A DNA stretch of 64,000 nt from positions 315,788-379,787 of the forward strand of contig NZ_MNAN01000032.1 in the NCBI RefSeq assembly GCF_001854475.1, in the 5' to 3' direction. This document shows, one piece after another, positions 34,046-43,527 of this stretch. The DNA comes from Pseudoalteromonas byunsanensis (GTDB lineage: Bacteria > Pseudomonadota > Gammaproteobacteria > Enterobacterales > Alteromonadaceae). A program made the translations under genes and the position numbers. The notes beneath the pieces are model-generated. The model saw only the letters and a program-made list of their open reading frames with translations. It had not been told where the DNA came from and did not search any database. How positions within the stretch are numbered: the stretch's first letter is position 1; every line of letters begins with the position of its first letter.

Positions 34046-36889
34046 TTATTCCAAAATCGCCTCGGATAAATCCACCTTACTTAGATCTACATTACTCAGA
34101 TCAACCCCTTTCAAATTAGTACCTTTTAATTTTGCACCGCTAAGCTTAGTGTTATTTAACATTGCTTCGGTTAAATCTGCGTTGGTTAAATCTGCGTTGG
34201 TTAAATTTGCATTGGTTAAATTAGAATCTATTAAATCTGCGTTTGTTAAATCTGCGTATGTTAAATTTGCCTCGGTTAAATTTGAACTTGATAAGTCAGT
34301 TCGATGAAATGTCGCGCCTTCAAAACAGGCTGACTTTAGTATGCAGCAAAACATTGTAGCGTGGTCAAATTCGGCGCTCGCAAAATTCGCATAAGACGCA
34401 TTGGCAAAACTCATAGATATGCCTATCCAAGTACTCTCTATCGCACTCACGCCTTGCAACCTAGCATGACCTAATTCCCCCCCCACAAAGCTGACTTCAT
34501 TCAGATTACTATTTTGTAAATTAGCCATTCTTAGATCTTTGAATTCAAAATCGCACTGTTGCAAATCAATATGAGTAAGGCACCGAGTGGGTATACGGTC
34601 ATCCTCTTCTCCACTCCCTTTAACCCGTAAAAGCCACTGAGAAAAGCTATGCATATTTTCTAAGTTCAAATCCGAGACGTTTTCGGTAGCACAGCCACAA
34701 GCATGATGAATTGCCAACAGCGCCACCTCCGCATTACGAGCATATTTTTGCATCTCACTAAATGTACTCAACTGCAGCTCTTCCACTGGCATGCCTTTAC
34801 GTAGTGTCCGCGAGAACAACCCAGCAAAACACCTCTGCCATTGCTGTACGTCGTTTATGTGACGTATGCTCACTTCATCTTTTAAAAAGCGAAATATGTA
34901 CTCATCCAGTGCTGTCGGCCCGCTTAGTTTTGCCCAGCGCACTAATGCACTGGATTGATCACACCCCACATCTGGGTCTTCAATATTGCGATTCACTTCA
35001 CTGGTAATTGCGGCCACTTCACGAATAATACGCCGAGCGATTAAATACTCACCAAAGCTTTTGTGAGTAAACTCAAAGGTTTTATCCTGCCCGTCTAACA
35101 ACTCACTTTGGCGAAAATAAAAGGCGGTTAATAAACGAGAGATCCCCGACGTGGCGCTTTCTTGAAACACCTCCAGATATTTTGTGACGCGGCTGCTTTC
35201 ACATTGCTGCTGAATTTTACTAATGCTGGCCACACGGCCATTACCATGCCAAACCGCCAAAGCAATTTCTTCTAACACGCGAATAAAATGCGGCTTCTCA
35301 AGGTCTCTCGTTTGCTTATAGCCACCATGCTCCCACTGCCTGTGATACACCGCCTCTAACAAATCCTGATAGATTTGATTGAGCGTTAAGTGCTCATCAA
35401 AAACCACTTCCCCACGCTCAAAACTCAGCGCCACCAAATAATTCAATAACGGCTCCTGCGTAATAGGTTGCAGTTGGCTTATCGCCAGTGGCTCGGGTAG
35501 TCTTTCATAGTCTACCCCTTTGGCCCGACCATAGTTTTGCCACCACGTATCGCGCAAATCCGTTGCTAGCAATTTATCAGGGTCGATGTACTCGCTATCA
35601 TCCGTATCGTCATCTTGTTCTACAAAATAGGGCAGCACGTACAATAGCTGTTGTAACCCTCTAAGCTTTGCTGCTACCGACTGAACCGCCATCTCTCGAC
35701 CCGTGATCAATGCTTGCCATTGGAAACCCGCATCGTTAAAGCGGTTTATTTTACTGATCACTTCTTCAACAAAGTAATTAGCGGTCTCAGCCGCTAATTT
35801 GCCTTGCATAGCAAGCTCATCTAGTCCGTCAAAAATCAACAACACTCGCTGTGTTTTTTGTGCCTTATTCAATGGGTTGGTTGGTAAGTATGGGTCTGAT
35901 TCTACATAACGGGCGAGCGCGTTAAGCAGGTCATCACTTGGGTCAAAATGGTGCAGTGGAATAAACACCACCCGTATATCTGGACGTTCACGCACCATAT
36001 TTGCCGCAAACATTTTCGCAAATGACGACTTACCGGAGCCCGGGCCGCCACTAATTACTTTGATGGCGCAATTCTTATCAAACTGCCTTGCCCAGTTATT
36101 TATTTCACCGTGCAGGTCAACAACCTGCTTTTTGGTATTAAACGCTCTGCTGCGCAGCGACTCTTTTTCATCGTCTTCTTGCATCGCTACTTTATAGTAG
36201 GCATTGAGATTGACATACACCTGACTGAGGCTGAACGCTTCGGCAAACATGCGCTGGTTCACTTGTTCCTGTAACCACACGTTATATAAATGCCAGCCCC
36301 GCAGTTCCTTATTCGCATCTGCAAATGGGCTTTGTAGATGCTCAGCAACGCATAAGTAGTCTTCTCGGTTGTTGTGCCACTGCTTATGCAGCGCCAACGC
36401 AAAGCTTTGTTTTAAACGTGCGAAAAAACCTTCCGCATCTTGTGTGCGCATCCCTAAACTTTCAAGCCAATAAATTATGGCTGGTTTGATGTGCGTAAAT
36501 AGCGACAAGTTTTCAGGATGGTCAAAGAAGTCAGCGATAATTCCCAATGGAACATCATTGACCTGCTTTGCCATATTATCGCTAAGTGTTTCGACCTCTG
36601 TATCATCAAGCTGACACTCAAATAAATCTTGATAATCAGGTACTAACTCATAAAGGGTGACTTGCAAGCTTTTAAACACCAGCACCCATGCTGCTTGCTC
36701 AGGCTTTTTCTCAAACCCGACAATGCTGCTCGCTTCAACCACATTGTCCAATATGCCTTTACTGTCGCCGAACATGCCTGCAACAGTGGCTTTAGCCAAA
36801 TTTTTAAATAATTCCCTGATGGGTAAGGCAAGCTCCTTATTCCAAATTGAAACAGGTTGCTCTAAGGCTAGATCATACTGATTGCTCAT
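34046..36889 (-). CDS. NACHT-domain STAND NTPase with C-terminal pentapeptide repeats (bacterial NLR-related)
   Basis: 947 residues from the ATG at 36889, which has AAGGA 9 nt upstream. A TTG 15 bp earlier is less likely. Residues 1-250 are helical and match no domain I recognise. The NACHT domain holds Walker A GGPGSGKSS (281-289), Walker B LLIFDGLDEL (350-359), sensor-like ITGRE (395-399) and the Pro-containing QEPLLNYL (478-485). The helical arm ends in FTHKSFGEYLIAR (607-619), diagnostic of NACHT proteins. Pentapeptide repeats of the A(D/N)LTN type form the C-terminus from about 773. Bacterial NACHT proteins of this build are known anti-phage sensors, with the C-terminus expected to sense and the N-terminus to act. 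No separate effector gene is adjacent. It interrupts a run of housekeeping genes, as a transferred single-gene defence system would. Confidence 0.88.
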   Translation of the reverse strand: MSNQYDLALEQPVSIWNKELALPIRELFKNLAKATVAGMFGDSKGILDNVVEASSIVGFEKKPEQAAWVLVFKSLQVTLYELVPDYQDLFECQLDDTEVETLSDNMAKQVNDVPLGIIADFFDHPENLSLFTHIKPAIIYWLESLGMRTQDAEGFFARLKQSFALALHKQWHNNREDYLCVAEHLQSPFADANKELRGWHLYNVWLQEQVNQRMFAEAFSLSQVYVNLNAYYKVAMQEDDEKESLRSRAFNTKKQVVDLHGEINNWARQFDKNCAIKVISGGPGSGKSSFAKMFAANMVRERPDIRVVFIPLHHFDPSDDLLNALARYVESDPYLPTNPLNKAQKTQRVLLIFDGLDELAMQGKLAAETANYFVEEVISKINRFNDAGFQWQALITGREMAVQSVAAKLRGLQQLLYVLPYFVEQDDDTDDSEYIDPDKLLATDLRDTWWQNYGRAKGVDYERLPEPLAISQLQPITQEPLLNYLVALSFERGEVVFDEHLTLNQIYQDLLEAVYHRQWEHGGYKQTRDLEKPHFIRVLEEIALAVWHGNGRVASISKIQQQCESSRVTKYLEVFQESATSGISRLLTAFYFRQSELLDGQDKTFEFTHKSFGEYLIARRIIREVAAITSEVNRNIEDPDVGCDQSSALVRWAKLSGPTALDEYIFRFLKDEVSIRHINDVQQWQRCFAGLFSRTLRKGMPVEELQLSTFSEMQKYARNAEVALLAIHHACGCATENVSDLNLENMHSFSQWLLRVKGSGEEDDRIPTRCLTHIDLQQCDFEFKDLRMANLQNSNLNEVSFVGGELGHARLQGVSAIESTWIGISMSFANASYANFASAEFDHATMFCCILKSACFEGATFHRTDLSSSNLTEANLTYADLTNADLIDSNLTNANLTNADLTNADLTEAMLNNTKLSGAKLKGTNLKGVDLSNVDLSKVDLSEAILE
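34156..34290 (-). repeat. 15-bp tandem repeats encoding pentapeptide units
   Basis: On the plus strand TTAAATCTGC or a one- or two-base variant recurs every 15 bp at 34171, 34186, 34201, 34216, 34231, 34246, 34261 and 34276. The units encode consecutive (A/S)(D/N)LTN-type pentapeptides. The near identity at the DNA level points to recent expansion within this stretch compared with the diverged repeats N-terminal to it. Confidence 0.9.
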
Positions 36890-37056
36890 AACGAGTCCTT
36901 GCAATGATGCGTAACAATGACGGATAGAATTGTTTCTTTATCACCATACTCAGACATTTTTGCCCAAATATCCAGCACTTTCATACTGTTAAATCAGGAA
37001 CACGTGATGTATTTTCGAGTATGTCTAACAGGAAGGTAGTTTAAAAATATGAAGAG

Positions 37057-37078
37057 GGAGGCAACCAAGGCTACCTCC
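37057..37078 (-). terminator. Hairpin after the lysozyme-like lipoprotein gene
   Basis: On the minus strand GGAGGTAGCC pairs fully with GGTTGCCTCC (two G-T pairs). The following T-run is interrupted (CTCTTCATATTTTT), so termination may be partial. Confidence 0.6.
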
Positions 37079-37087
37079 TAAAATGAG

Positions 37088-37696
37088 TTATCCAAACAAA
37101 CGTTCAAACCAGTTTTTATCTAGGTCTTCTTCACAACGTTTGAGTTGTGCGCCATAGCGGCTGGCGCGATGTTTGACCTTATTGGCCACGGCCATCAACC
37201 ATTTTTTCTTGCGATAGGTGCCGCGTTTATATCCGCCCCAACCTTCATGATAATTGAGGTATTGTGCATAGGCATCCCATTTAGAGACACCATTAATTTT
37301 ATGAGTTTTATAAACAAACCACGCCATAAAATCGATAGCATCTTCAAAGTCGTCTCTATCGGCACCTGAGTTACCTGTTTCGCGAATATAATCGCTCCAA
37401 GTAGGCGTTTTTGCTTGAGAATATCCATAGGCCGAACTCGCGCGCCCAGTGGGAATAAACCACAAGAAGTATTCCATTGGCGGAGCCGCGTCATGTTTGA
37501 AGGAGCTTTCTTGGTACATCATTGCCATTAATACGTGCTTTGGTGATCCCCATTTATCTTGAGCATCACGTGCATCATAGTACCAATCTTCTTTTTCCTG
37601 GAAAATCTTACAAATATCATTAGGTTGCTTGGGAGGTGCTGTTGCACAACTCGCTAGCAATATCAGTACAGGCAATAAAATTATAATTTTTTGCAT
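37088..37696 (-). CDS. Lipoprotein with lysozyme-like (SLT) domain
   Basis: 202 residues. The signal peptide ends in the lipobox LLASC (Cys17). The mature part has a transglycosylase-like core with MMYQESSFKHDA, where the Glu of YQESSF would be catalytic, then SAYGYSQAKTPTW and YLNYHEGWGGY. These match the SLT glutamate, the G-Y/L-x-Q motif and the NYHEG variant of the third motif. The C-terminus is basic. It probably cleaves or binds peptidoglycan from the outer membrane. It is a short relative of EmtA/MltC-type enzymes and no standard name fits. Confidence 0.8.
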   Translation of the reverse strand: MQKIIILLPVLILLASCATAPPKQPNDICKIFQEKEDWYYDARDAQDKWGSPKHVLMAMMYQESSFKHDAAPPMEYFLWFIPTGRASSAYGYSQAKTPTWSDYIRETGNSGADRDDFEDAIDFMAWFVYKTHKINGVSKWDAYAQYLNYHEGWGGYKRGTYRKKKWLMAVANKVKHRASRYGAQLKRCEEDLDKNWFERLFG

Positions 37697-37788
37697 TTTT
37701 TTACGAACCCGTTGAACTTTTATAAATAATGCCTGTCATAACCTATGAATGCAGCAGTTTAGCATTGTTTCATCCCTGAAATTTATTT

Positions 37789-37818
37789 GCGCAGCCTATT
37801 TGAGCTGCGCTTTTTTTT
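37789..37818 (+). terminator. Plus-strand intrinsic terminator beside the gshA stop codon
   Basis: GCGCAGC pairs with GCTGCGC (37789-37810), followed by eight T residues on the plus strand. On the minus strand, where gshA is read, the hairpin is followed by AAATAAATTT rather than a T-tract. The best orientation therefore faces away from gshA. Confidence 0.75.
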
Positions 37819-37820
37819 GC

Positions 37821-39398
37821 CTAGGCTTTAGCAAAGTAATCGCGTAGGAATGTCACAAAGTCCTTATCGTCGCTTTCCTTAATTGAAATTGCTGCCTGCT
37901 CCGACTCAGCCGCCGCAAGGTCAAGCCCCTTTTGACTATATTCTGAATAGTCAACATCCTGATACGATGCCTTATACTTAGCGGCTAAATCAAGTGCTAA
38001 TACACCGCCGTCCTGCTGCTTTTGCTTAAGTAATGATATCAAACGACCAGAATAGGTTTTCTCAGGCTGCGCAACCCAAGTCTTTAATTCATTGATAGTG
38101 CTAATATATTTACTAGTACCGTAGGCTTCATCCATCCATTTAGCCACATCTTCTAACTCTGAGAAGATACGCTCTGCCCACTCTCTTAATGGGATGTCTT
38201 TACTACCTTGTAATAAAGTAACGGCTGGATCTCTACCTTGATTTACCACGGTTGTTAAATTGTCTTGGCTGAGCTTTTGCTCATCCCAACTCATCTGTGA
38301 AGATGGTTTTAGCAAACAATAAGTCAAAAACACATCAAGGAAGTTAATCTGTTCGATGCTAATACCTGTATCTACAAATGGGTTAACATCTAAGGCGCGA
38401 ATTTCCACATATTCAATACCACCGCGCTCTAATGCATGTGTAGGTGGCTCACCACTGAGTGCATTGCGCTTTGGTCTGATTGGAGAATAGAATTCATTCT
38501 CGATTTGCAAAATATTTTTGTTCAGCTGCTTAGGTGTTTCACTGGTGTAATCATCCAACTCACCGTAAAGGTCTGAGTGGCAGCGGATTGCTTCACGTAG
38601 ACCCGCAATGTACTCATCTAAACTGTTATACGTTACTTTCAAAGACGACTGTGCACTGTTGGTATAACCAAGATCACCTAGACGTAGCGCCGTTCCATGC
38701 TCAAGGTACAGTGTACCTATACCTAATTTTTTAAACGGCAAATGGCTTTCTTTGCCTTGTAAAAATGACGAACACAGAGCTGGTGATGCGCCAAATAAAT
38801 AGCTGATCAACCACAACTCTCGCTTAAAGTTGCGGATCAGACCTAAATATTTGTCAGATATAAACTGTTGTAACGGCAAAGTGTTGCTTTGTAGTGTTTG
38901 CAAACTGTGCCAAAGTGAATCAGGATATGAAATGTTAAAGTGCACACCCGCTATCGCTTGCATCATACTACCATAGCGGTTTTTCAAACCTTCACGATAC
39001 AAGGTCTTCATTCTACCAATGTTTGAATCGCCAAATTGTGCCAACGCGATGTCACTTTGATCGGTGATAAAGCATGGCATACTCATTGGCCAAAGCAGTT
39101 CATCACCCATTTTCGACAAGGTGAATTTTTGCAATTCTTTTAATTGTGCCAAGGTCTGTTCAGGAAATTCACTGACAGGAGTGATGAACTCCAACAACGA
39201 CTCTGAGAAGTCAGTAGTAATACTGCTGTGTGTTAATGGATGTCCCGCGCCTTTTGGATGAGGGGTTTGAGCTATCGTACCATCCTTTTCAATTCTTAAG
39301 GCCTCTCGCTCTATTCCGCGCTTAATACCTCTGATGGCATGTTTATGCTCAGGCATCGACAATGCTGAAAGTATTGTCTGTAAATCTGTTGTTATCAA
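37821..39398 (-). CDS. gshA: Glutamate-cysteine ligase
   Basis: 525 residues from a TTG at 39398, preceded by GAGGA at 7 nt spacing. The next in-frame start at 39461 is also TTG but lacks a ribosome site and overlaps the upstream stop codon. The enzyme joins glutamate and cysteine, the first and limiting step of glutathione synthesis. The family start HAIRGIKRGIEREALRI, the segment HFNISYPDS and the late motif ALDVNPFVDTGISIEQINFLDVFL are typical of the gammaproteobacterial type (E. coli 518). It is 60 bp downstream of an oxidoreductase gene on the same strand. Confidence 0.93.
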   Translation of the reverse strand: MITTDLQTILSALSMPEHKHAIRGIKRGIEREALRIEKDGTIAQTPHPKGAGHPLTHSSITTDFSESLLEFITPVSEFPEQTLAQLKELQKFTLSKMGDELLWPMSMPCFITDQSDIALAQFGDSNIGRMKTLYREGLKNRYGSMMQAIAGVHFNISYPDSLWHSLQTLQSNTLPLQQFISDKYLGLIRNFKRELWLISYLFGASPALCSSFLQGKESHLPFKKLGIGTLYLEHGTALRLGDLGYTNSAQSSLKVTYNSLDEYIAGLREAIRCHSDLYGELDDYTSETPKQLNKNILQIENEFYSPIRPKRNALSGEPPTHALERGGIEYVEIRALDVNPFVDTGISIEQINFLDVFLTYCLLKPSSQMSWDEQKLSQDNLTTVVNQGRDPAVTLLQGSKDIPLREWAERIFSELEDVAKWMDEAYGTSKYISTINELKTWVAQPEKTYSGRLISLLKQKQQDGGVLALDLAAKYKASYQDVDYSEYSQKGLDLAAAESEQAAISIKESDDKDFVTFLRDYFAKA

Positions 39399-39457
39399 AA
39401 AAATATCCTCGGCCAAAAAAGGCAATGCCAAAGTTATGGGGGCTAAATTAGGAATAC

Positions 39458-40396
39458 TCAAGCCAAAATAATGACTTTTCCACTATGCCCGCCGTTTTGC
39501 ATGTAACGATGTGCGTCAGCAACCTCAGACAGTGCAAACTGTTTATCCATATGCACTGTCAGTTTGCCACTTCTATACGCACGATACAATTTATTGAGGT
39601 CATCGCTGTTTGCCGTAACAACCATTCCCTGTGCATTGATTTGTTTACACTTAGCATATTCACATACTTGTTCTTTACTGATTGTTGGAACCGTGACTAC
39701 CTCACTTCCTGCTGTTAGGTTGTCAAGTAATTCAAGCGCTTTATCTGCACCAACTAAATCAAGCAACTGCCCCGTTCTTCGCCTATCGAAGAAAGTGGTG
39801 TAATCCATCACTTCAACATTTAACTGTGTCAACAAATCGTGACTAGGCCTTGTTGTTAGCGCAATAACCTTTCTACCTTCAAGCTTGGCAAGTTGAATCG
39901 CCAAATGCCCGACCCCTCCCGTAGGCCCATTAATATATATCGGCTCATCTAAATTTAACGGCGCGCATCGCAGTGCTTGAAGAGCTGTTAAACCACTCAA
40001 ACAAAGACCCGCGATTGCTGAATTTTCTTTCTGCATTAATGGAATAATTTCACTGTGATGTGCATCGACTATTTGTGCATAGCACCTTGGCTGGTGTGCA
40101 AACCCCACCATACCGATCACATACTGATCCGGTGTAAAGTTTTTAACCTGGCTACCAACAGCCTTTATTCGGCCATAAACGTCATAGCCTAGGCCCATAA
40201 AATCATTAGCTGGCTTTTGTGCCGCAACAAAACCGAGCCCCATACGCGTTTTTATATCAATTGGATTGACACTCGTGGCAAGCACTTCAATACGCACATC
40301 CTGTTCACCCAACGCCTTTATGGCGTGTTCGCGCGCAACAATTCGGTCAGCTTCGCCAAATTGCTCCACCCCATACACATAGTTTGACTCTGTCAT
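39458..40396 (-). CDS. MDR-family oxidoreductase (quinone reductase-like, zinc-independent)
   Basis: 312 residues from the ATG at 40396 (MTESNYVYG). A reading from 40444 is possible but less likely. The GroES-like N-terminus has VLATSVNPIDIKTRMG. The Rossmann part has the NADPH loop in NGPTGGVGHLAIQLAK. Cysteine and histidine ligands for catalytic or structural zinc are missing, so it belongs to the quinone oxidoreductase/zeta-crystallin side of the family. The substrate is unknown. Its neighbour gshA supplies glutathione, but no mechanistic link is visible. Confidence 0.85.
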   Translation of the reverse strand: MTESNYVYGVEQFGEADRIVAREHAIKALGEQDVRIEVLATSVNPIDIKTRMGLGFVAAQKPANDFMGLGYDVYGRIKAVGSQVKNFTPDQYVIGMVGFAHQPRCYAQIVDAHHSEIIPLMQKENSAIAGLCLSGLTALQALRCAPLNLDEPIYINGPTGGVGHLAIQLAKLEGRKVIALTTRPSHDLLTQLNVEVMDYTTFFDRRRTGQLLDLVGADKALELLDNLTAGSEVVTVPTISKEQVCEYAKCKQINAQGMVVTANSDDLNKLYRAYRSGKLTVHMDKQFALSEVADAHRYMQNGGHSGKVIILA

Positions 40397-40599
40397 TGAT
40401 ATCTGCCTTGTTGCCTTGTCATATAACTCGCTATAATCTAACACAATTAAAGCAAATCTTAATGGTATGATGTCAACTGTCGATAACTACCGTTAAGGTT
40501 AACGTAACTTAATAAAATCGTGGAGCTTGGTGATTTCATTAAGTGGTGAACGAGGCCATCGCTAAAATAGCTTAACTCGTTATCCATAGGGAGAAAATT

Positions 40600-42147
40600 A
40601 TGCGTCGTGGACAGAATATAATTAATGAAGAGGTGACTTTTGATGATAGCAAGCAGTTGGTATCAACTACAGACCTTCGAGGGATAACAACCTACGCCAA
40701 CGATGCATTTTGCGCTGTATCTGGGTTCTCACGTGAAGAACTCGTTGGCAAAAATCACAACATTGTTCGCCATCCAGATATGCCCAAAGCAGCTTTCAAA
40801 GAGCTTTGGGATAAACTCAAAGCAGGCCATTCATGGCGCGGAGTTGTGAAAAACCGCTGTAAGGATGGCCGATACTATTGGGTTGACGCGTTTGTTACTC
40901 CTATTTTTGAGCATGGACAACTTACAGGTTATCAATCGGTACGCGTACGCCCTGATACTGGTCTCAAGCAACGTGCTCAAAAGCTGTATGACGCTATCAA
41001 CCAAGGTAAAAGTATTTGGCATTGGAGCGAGCAATACAATTTGCGCAGAATACTTAGCTTTATGATCACCATCACTGCCTTGGTTACTGCATTTTGGTCT
41101 ATCGGCACGATAGCAGCTTTATCGCTACTTCTTACCCTTGCCTTGCTAGTAGCAATAAATTACGACGAACTCATTCGGACTCCCCAAGCATTGCGTGCCC
41201 AGCAAGCGCAGTTCGATTCAGTCTCAAGATATGTATATAACGGTCATCATCCTTTTAGTATCGCACAATACAGCCAAGGTATGTTGCAGGCCAAGTTGCG
41301 CACCGTATTGGGGCGCATGAAAGATGCAACTTTGACATTCAAAGACATCGCCACGGGCTTGGATGAAAAATCAAGTAGTACAGAGCAAGGCATACAAGCA
41401 CAGAGTCAACGTCTTAATTCAATCGCAACAGCCATGTCACAGATGAGTTGTACTATTGGCGAGATCTCACATAACACAGGCTCTACAGCCGAAAAGGTAG
41501 AGATAACACAGCAGCACTGTAAAGATATAAAGTCTTCCATGGCAGACAATGCTCACATGGTTAATACCCTAGCAGGACAAGTAGACGAAGCCGCGCAAAC
41601 GGCTAACTCTTTGGCCAGTGAGGCAGAGAAGATCGGCAAGGTCATGACTGAAATCGAAGGTATTGCCGAGCAAACAAATTTGCTGGCACTCAATGCAGCA
41701 ATAGAAGCCGCTCGCGCCGGAGAGCATGGCCGAGGATTTGCTGTGGTTGCTGACGAGGTCAGAGCTTTGTCTTCAAGAACACAAAATGCGACAAGCCATA
41801 TTTATACATCAATCAAAGAAATTCAAGATACTTTATTTAGCTGGTCGCAGGTAATGCAAAGTACCAAAGACAGAGCCGATAACTGTGCGCAAGCCTCTCA
41901 ACAAAGCCAACAAGCTTTAGAGACTATTTTTTCTCAAATAAGTGAGATAGCTCAGTCTGCTCAGGAAATCTCAGCGGCCGCTGAGCAGCAACAAGTGGTA
42001 AGCAGCGAAATAAACGATAATATAGGTAATATTAGCAAGCATGGTAACGACAACCTGCAACTAAGCTACCGTGTTGCAGAAGACGCAGCCAAACTGGTCG
42101 AAAGTGCGAATAAGATATCTGGGATGATCCTAACCTTTAGAACTTGA
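40600..42147 (+). CDS. Aer-like PAS-domain methyl-accepting chemotaxis protein
   Basis: 515 residues. An N-terminal cytoplasmic PAS domain (about 15-125) carries the Aer signature [19 protein letters not shown] and [19 protein letters not shown]. It is followed by a hydrophobic hairpin (about 148-186) that anchors it in the membrane without a periplasmic domain. The signalling domain has the conserved hairpin tip [21 protein letters not shown] and [22 protein letters not shown]. It would sense redox state through a PAS-bound flavin and signal to CheA. No che genes are nearby. GGGAG lies 10 bp before the ATG. Confidence 0.93.
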   Translation: MRRGQNIINEEVTFDDSKQLVSTTDLRGITTYANDAFCAVSGFSREELVGKNHNIVRHPDMPKAAFKELWDKLKAGHSWRGVVKNRCKDGRYYWVDAFVTPIFEHGQLTGYQSVRVRPDTGLKQRAQKLYDAINQGKSIWHWSEQYNLRRILSFMITITALVTAFWSIGTIAALSLLLTLALLVAINYDELIRTPQALRAQQAQFDSVSRYVYNGHHPFSIAQYSQGMLQAKLRTVLGRMKDATLTFKDIATGLDEKSSSTEQGIQAQSQRLNSIATAMSQMSCTIGEISHNTGSTAEKVEITQQHCKDIKSSMADNAHMVNTLAGQVDEAAQTANSLASEAEKIGKVMTEIEGIAEQTNLLALNAAIEAARAGEHGRGFAVVADEVRALSSRTQNATSHIYTSIKEIQDTLFSWSQVMQSTKDRADNCAQASQQSQQALETIFSQISEIAQSAQEISAAAEQQQVVSSEINDNIGNISKHGNDNLQLSYRVAEDAAKLVESANKISGMILTFRT

Positions 42148-42377
42148 TGAGAGCCTAAATAGATATCGAGCAACCAACAAAAAAGCCTGCACCTGACTAA
42201 CGCCACTCGTTAAGATTATGAGATTTTGAAACAAGTTCACAATGACAAGAGCAATTAGGAAGATGACATTGACCAAACTCACATGTCCTCTTCCTGACGA
42301 AAGTCAGGATCTCTTAAGCGAATGGCATTATGCGTCTGACAGGCTTTTTATCTTTCAAAACTGGCTGTATTTAGTGG

Positions 42378-43145
42378 TCAGTTATCTTGGATCAGATCGC
42401 CGCTATCTTGTCCTATGCTCTTAAGTAGATAATCCAGCTTACCTTTGACTGTCTCGTGAAGCATTTCTCGATTAAAACGTATCCCCATCTGACAAGCCTT
42501 TGTGTTGCTGTTGGACTCTACAGCGATAAGCCGCACAGGCACGCCATACAACGGTTCAATCAGCATATTACCCTCATGATTTAAATCGAAGACATCTAGC
42601 TCTATGGAGTAGTTGTTAAACAAGTTCAACTCTCGGCTATATGTCAATTCAATTAACATACCCGTGTGGCTAATGTTTTTTACCACGCCTGCAAGCTTAC
42701 GATTACTGGTTTGTATGCGCACTCTATGCTCAGGTAGACCCGACAAGCGTACAGCACCACGACGGTTCGCCGAATTCCAAGACTTCTGAATCGCATCTTC
42801 CAACTTTTCTGCACTGAATGGTTTCATTACATATTGCGATACACCATTTTGGATAGCTGCCAGCACATGCTCCTTATCTCCCAAAGAGCTCATCATAATA
42901 AAAGGCGTCAACTTATGTTTTTCTGACTTTCGAACAGTGCGAAGCAGTTCATCCCCATCCATTTGTGGCATTTGCCAATCAGCAATAATGATGTCAATCT
43001 GTCTTGCATTAAGCAGTTCAAGCGCTTCCTTACCATTGGTGGCGGTATAAACATTCTCCACACCCAAACGATTTTCTAGAGTGTTCCGCACTAGGTTGCG
43101 CACCAATTGGCAATCATCAACGATCAAAAAGCTCACATCTTGCAT
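42378..43145 (-). CDS. Response regulator with receiver and PilZ domains
   Basis: 255 residues. The receiver domain (about 5-120) has the acidic pair DD (10-11), phosphoacceptor Asp56 (IIADWQMPQMDG) and Lys108 (MKPFS). The C-terminal part (about 130-235) looks like a PilZ cyclic-di-GMP-binding domain: a basic start (NRRGAVRLSGLPEHRVRI) and KNISHTGMLIEL for the (D/N)xSxxG motif. It would integrate phosphorylation and cyclic-di-GMP, perhaps for motility. The RxxxR motif is not perfect, so ligand binding is uncertain. It is convergent with the chemoreceptor gene, and the histidine kinase is not adjacent. Confidence 0.88.
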   Translation of the reverse strand: MQDVSFLIVDDCQLVRNLVRNTLENRLGVENVYTATNGKEALELLNARQIDIIIADWQMPQMDGDELLRTVRKSEKHKLTPFIMMSSLGDKEHVLAAIQNGVSQYVMKPFSAEKLEDAIQKSWNSANRRGAVRLSGLPEHRVRIQTSNRKLAGVVKNISHTGMLIELTYSRELNLFNNYSIELDVFDLNHEGNMLIEPLYGVPVRLIAVESNSNTKACQMGIRFNREMLHETVKGKLDYLLKSIGQDSGDLIQDN

Positions 43146-43527
43146 TTAATGCTCCGTAAATAGGAAAGAGAGATACACGGCAATCATAAAGCGCGAACAT
43201 GATACAACAACGTCAGCGATTCCTTCATAACTTAGTTGTAGCACACCCAGCCCTGATAACAACAATTACATTGCTGTGGCTTTATGAACAATCGGCGTCT
43301 TCTCTAGGAATTATTAGGTAGGTTAAGACCCACAGCTTGCCTTCACTACAAAGTAGCAATACGGCGACTTAAACTTAGGTCCTTCAAGATTGGGAGGCGC
43401 TATACTCGCCCCGCGCGTTAGGGATTATACTCATTTTTGCGTAAAAAAACACTCACGTAACAGAAAAAAGAATGAGATTTAACGGTGGTTGGAGCAGTCA
43501 AACCATAAACACCATCACATAAAAGCT
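43146..43527. other. Non-coding gap between the receiver-PilZ gene and clpB
   Basis: About 380 bp without a convincing reading frame. It must contain the promoter of the receiver-PilZ gene, whose ribosome site ACGGAG precedes the start. Two TATACT hexamers on the plus strand (43401 and 43426) look like -10 boxes. The first is followed by a GC-rich stretch, but no matching -35 box or downstream RNA gene was found. Confidence 0.4.

Noticed and set aside
34156..34290. CRISPR-like regular repeats
   Set aside because: Units of 15 bp are contiguous with no unique spacers and they encode pentapeptides in frame.
34029..34307. Plus-strand open reading frame of 92 codons rich in VKSA/VKFA repeats
   Set aside because: It is the antisense of the pentapeptide repeat DNA. 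The repeated amino acids simply mirror the 15-bp units, and no ribosome site or separate promoter is visible.
33394..36889. SRPBCC protein as effector of the NACHT protein
   Set aside because: There is a 112-bp gap between them, the terminator arrangement shows no coupling, and nothing in the SRPBCC fold suggests an immune effector.
42242..42424. Plus-strand frame of 60 codons after the chemoreceptor gene
   Set aside because: It overlaps the end of the receiver-PilZ gene, has no ribosome site and no recognised family.
43395..43435. rRNA-type promoter upstream of a lost rRNA operon
   Set aside because: Two TATACT hexamers and a GC-rich stretch are seen, and E. coli clpB does neighbour an rRNA operon. 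However, no -35 box, boxA or rRNA sequence is present.
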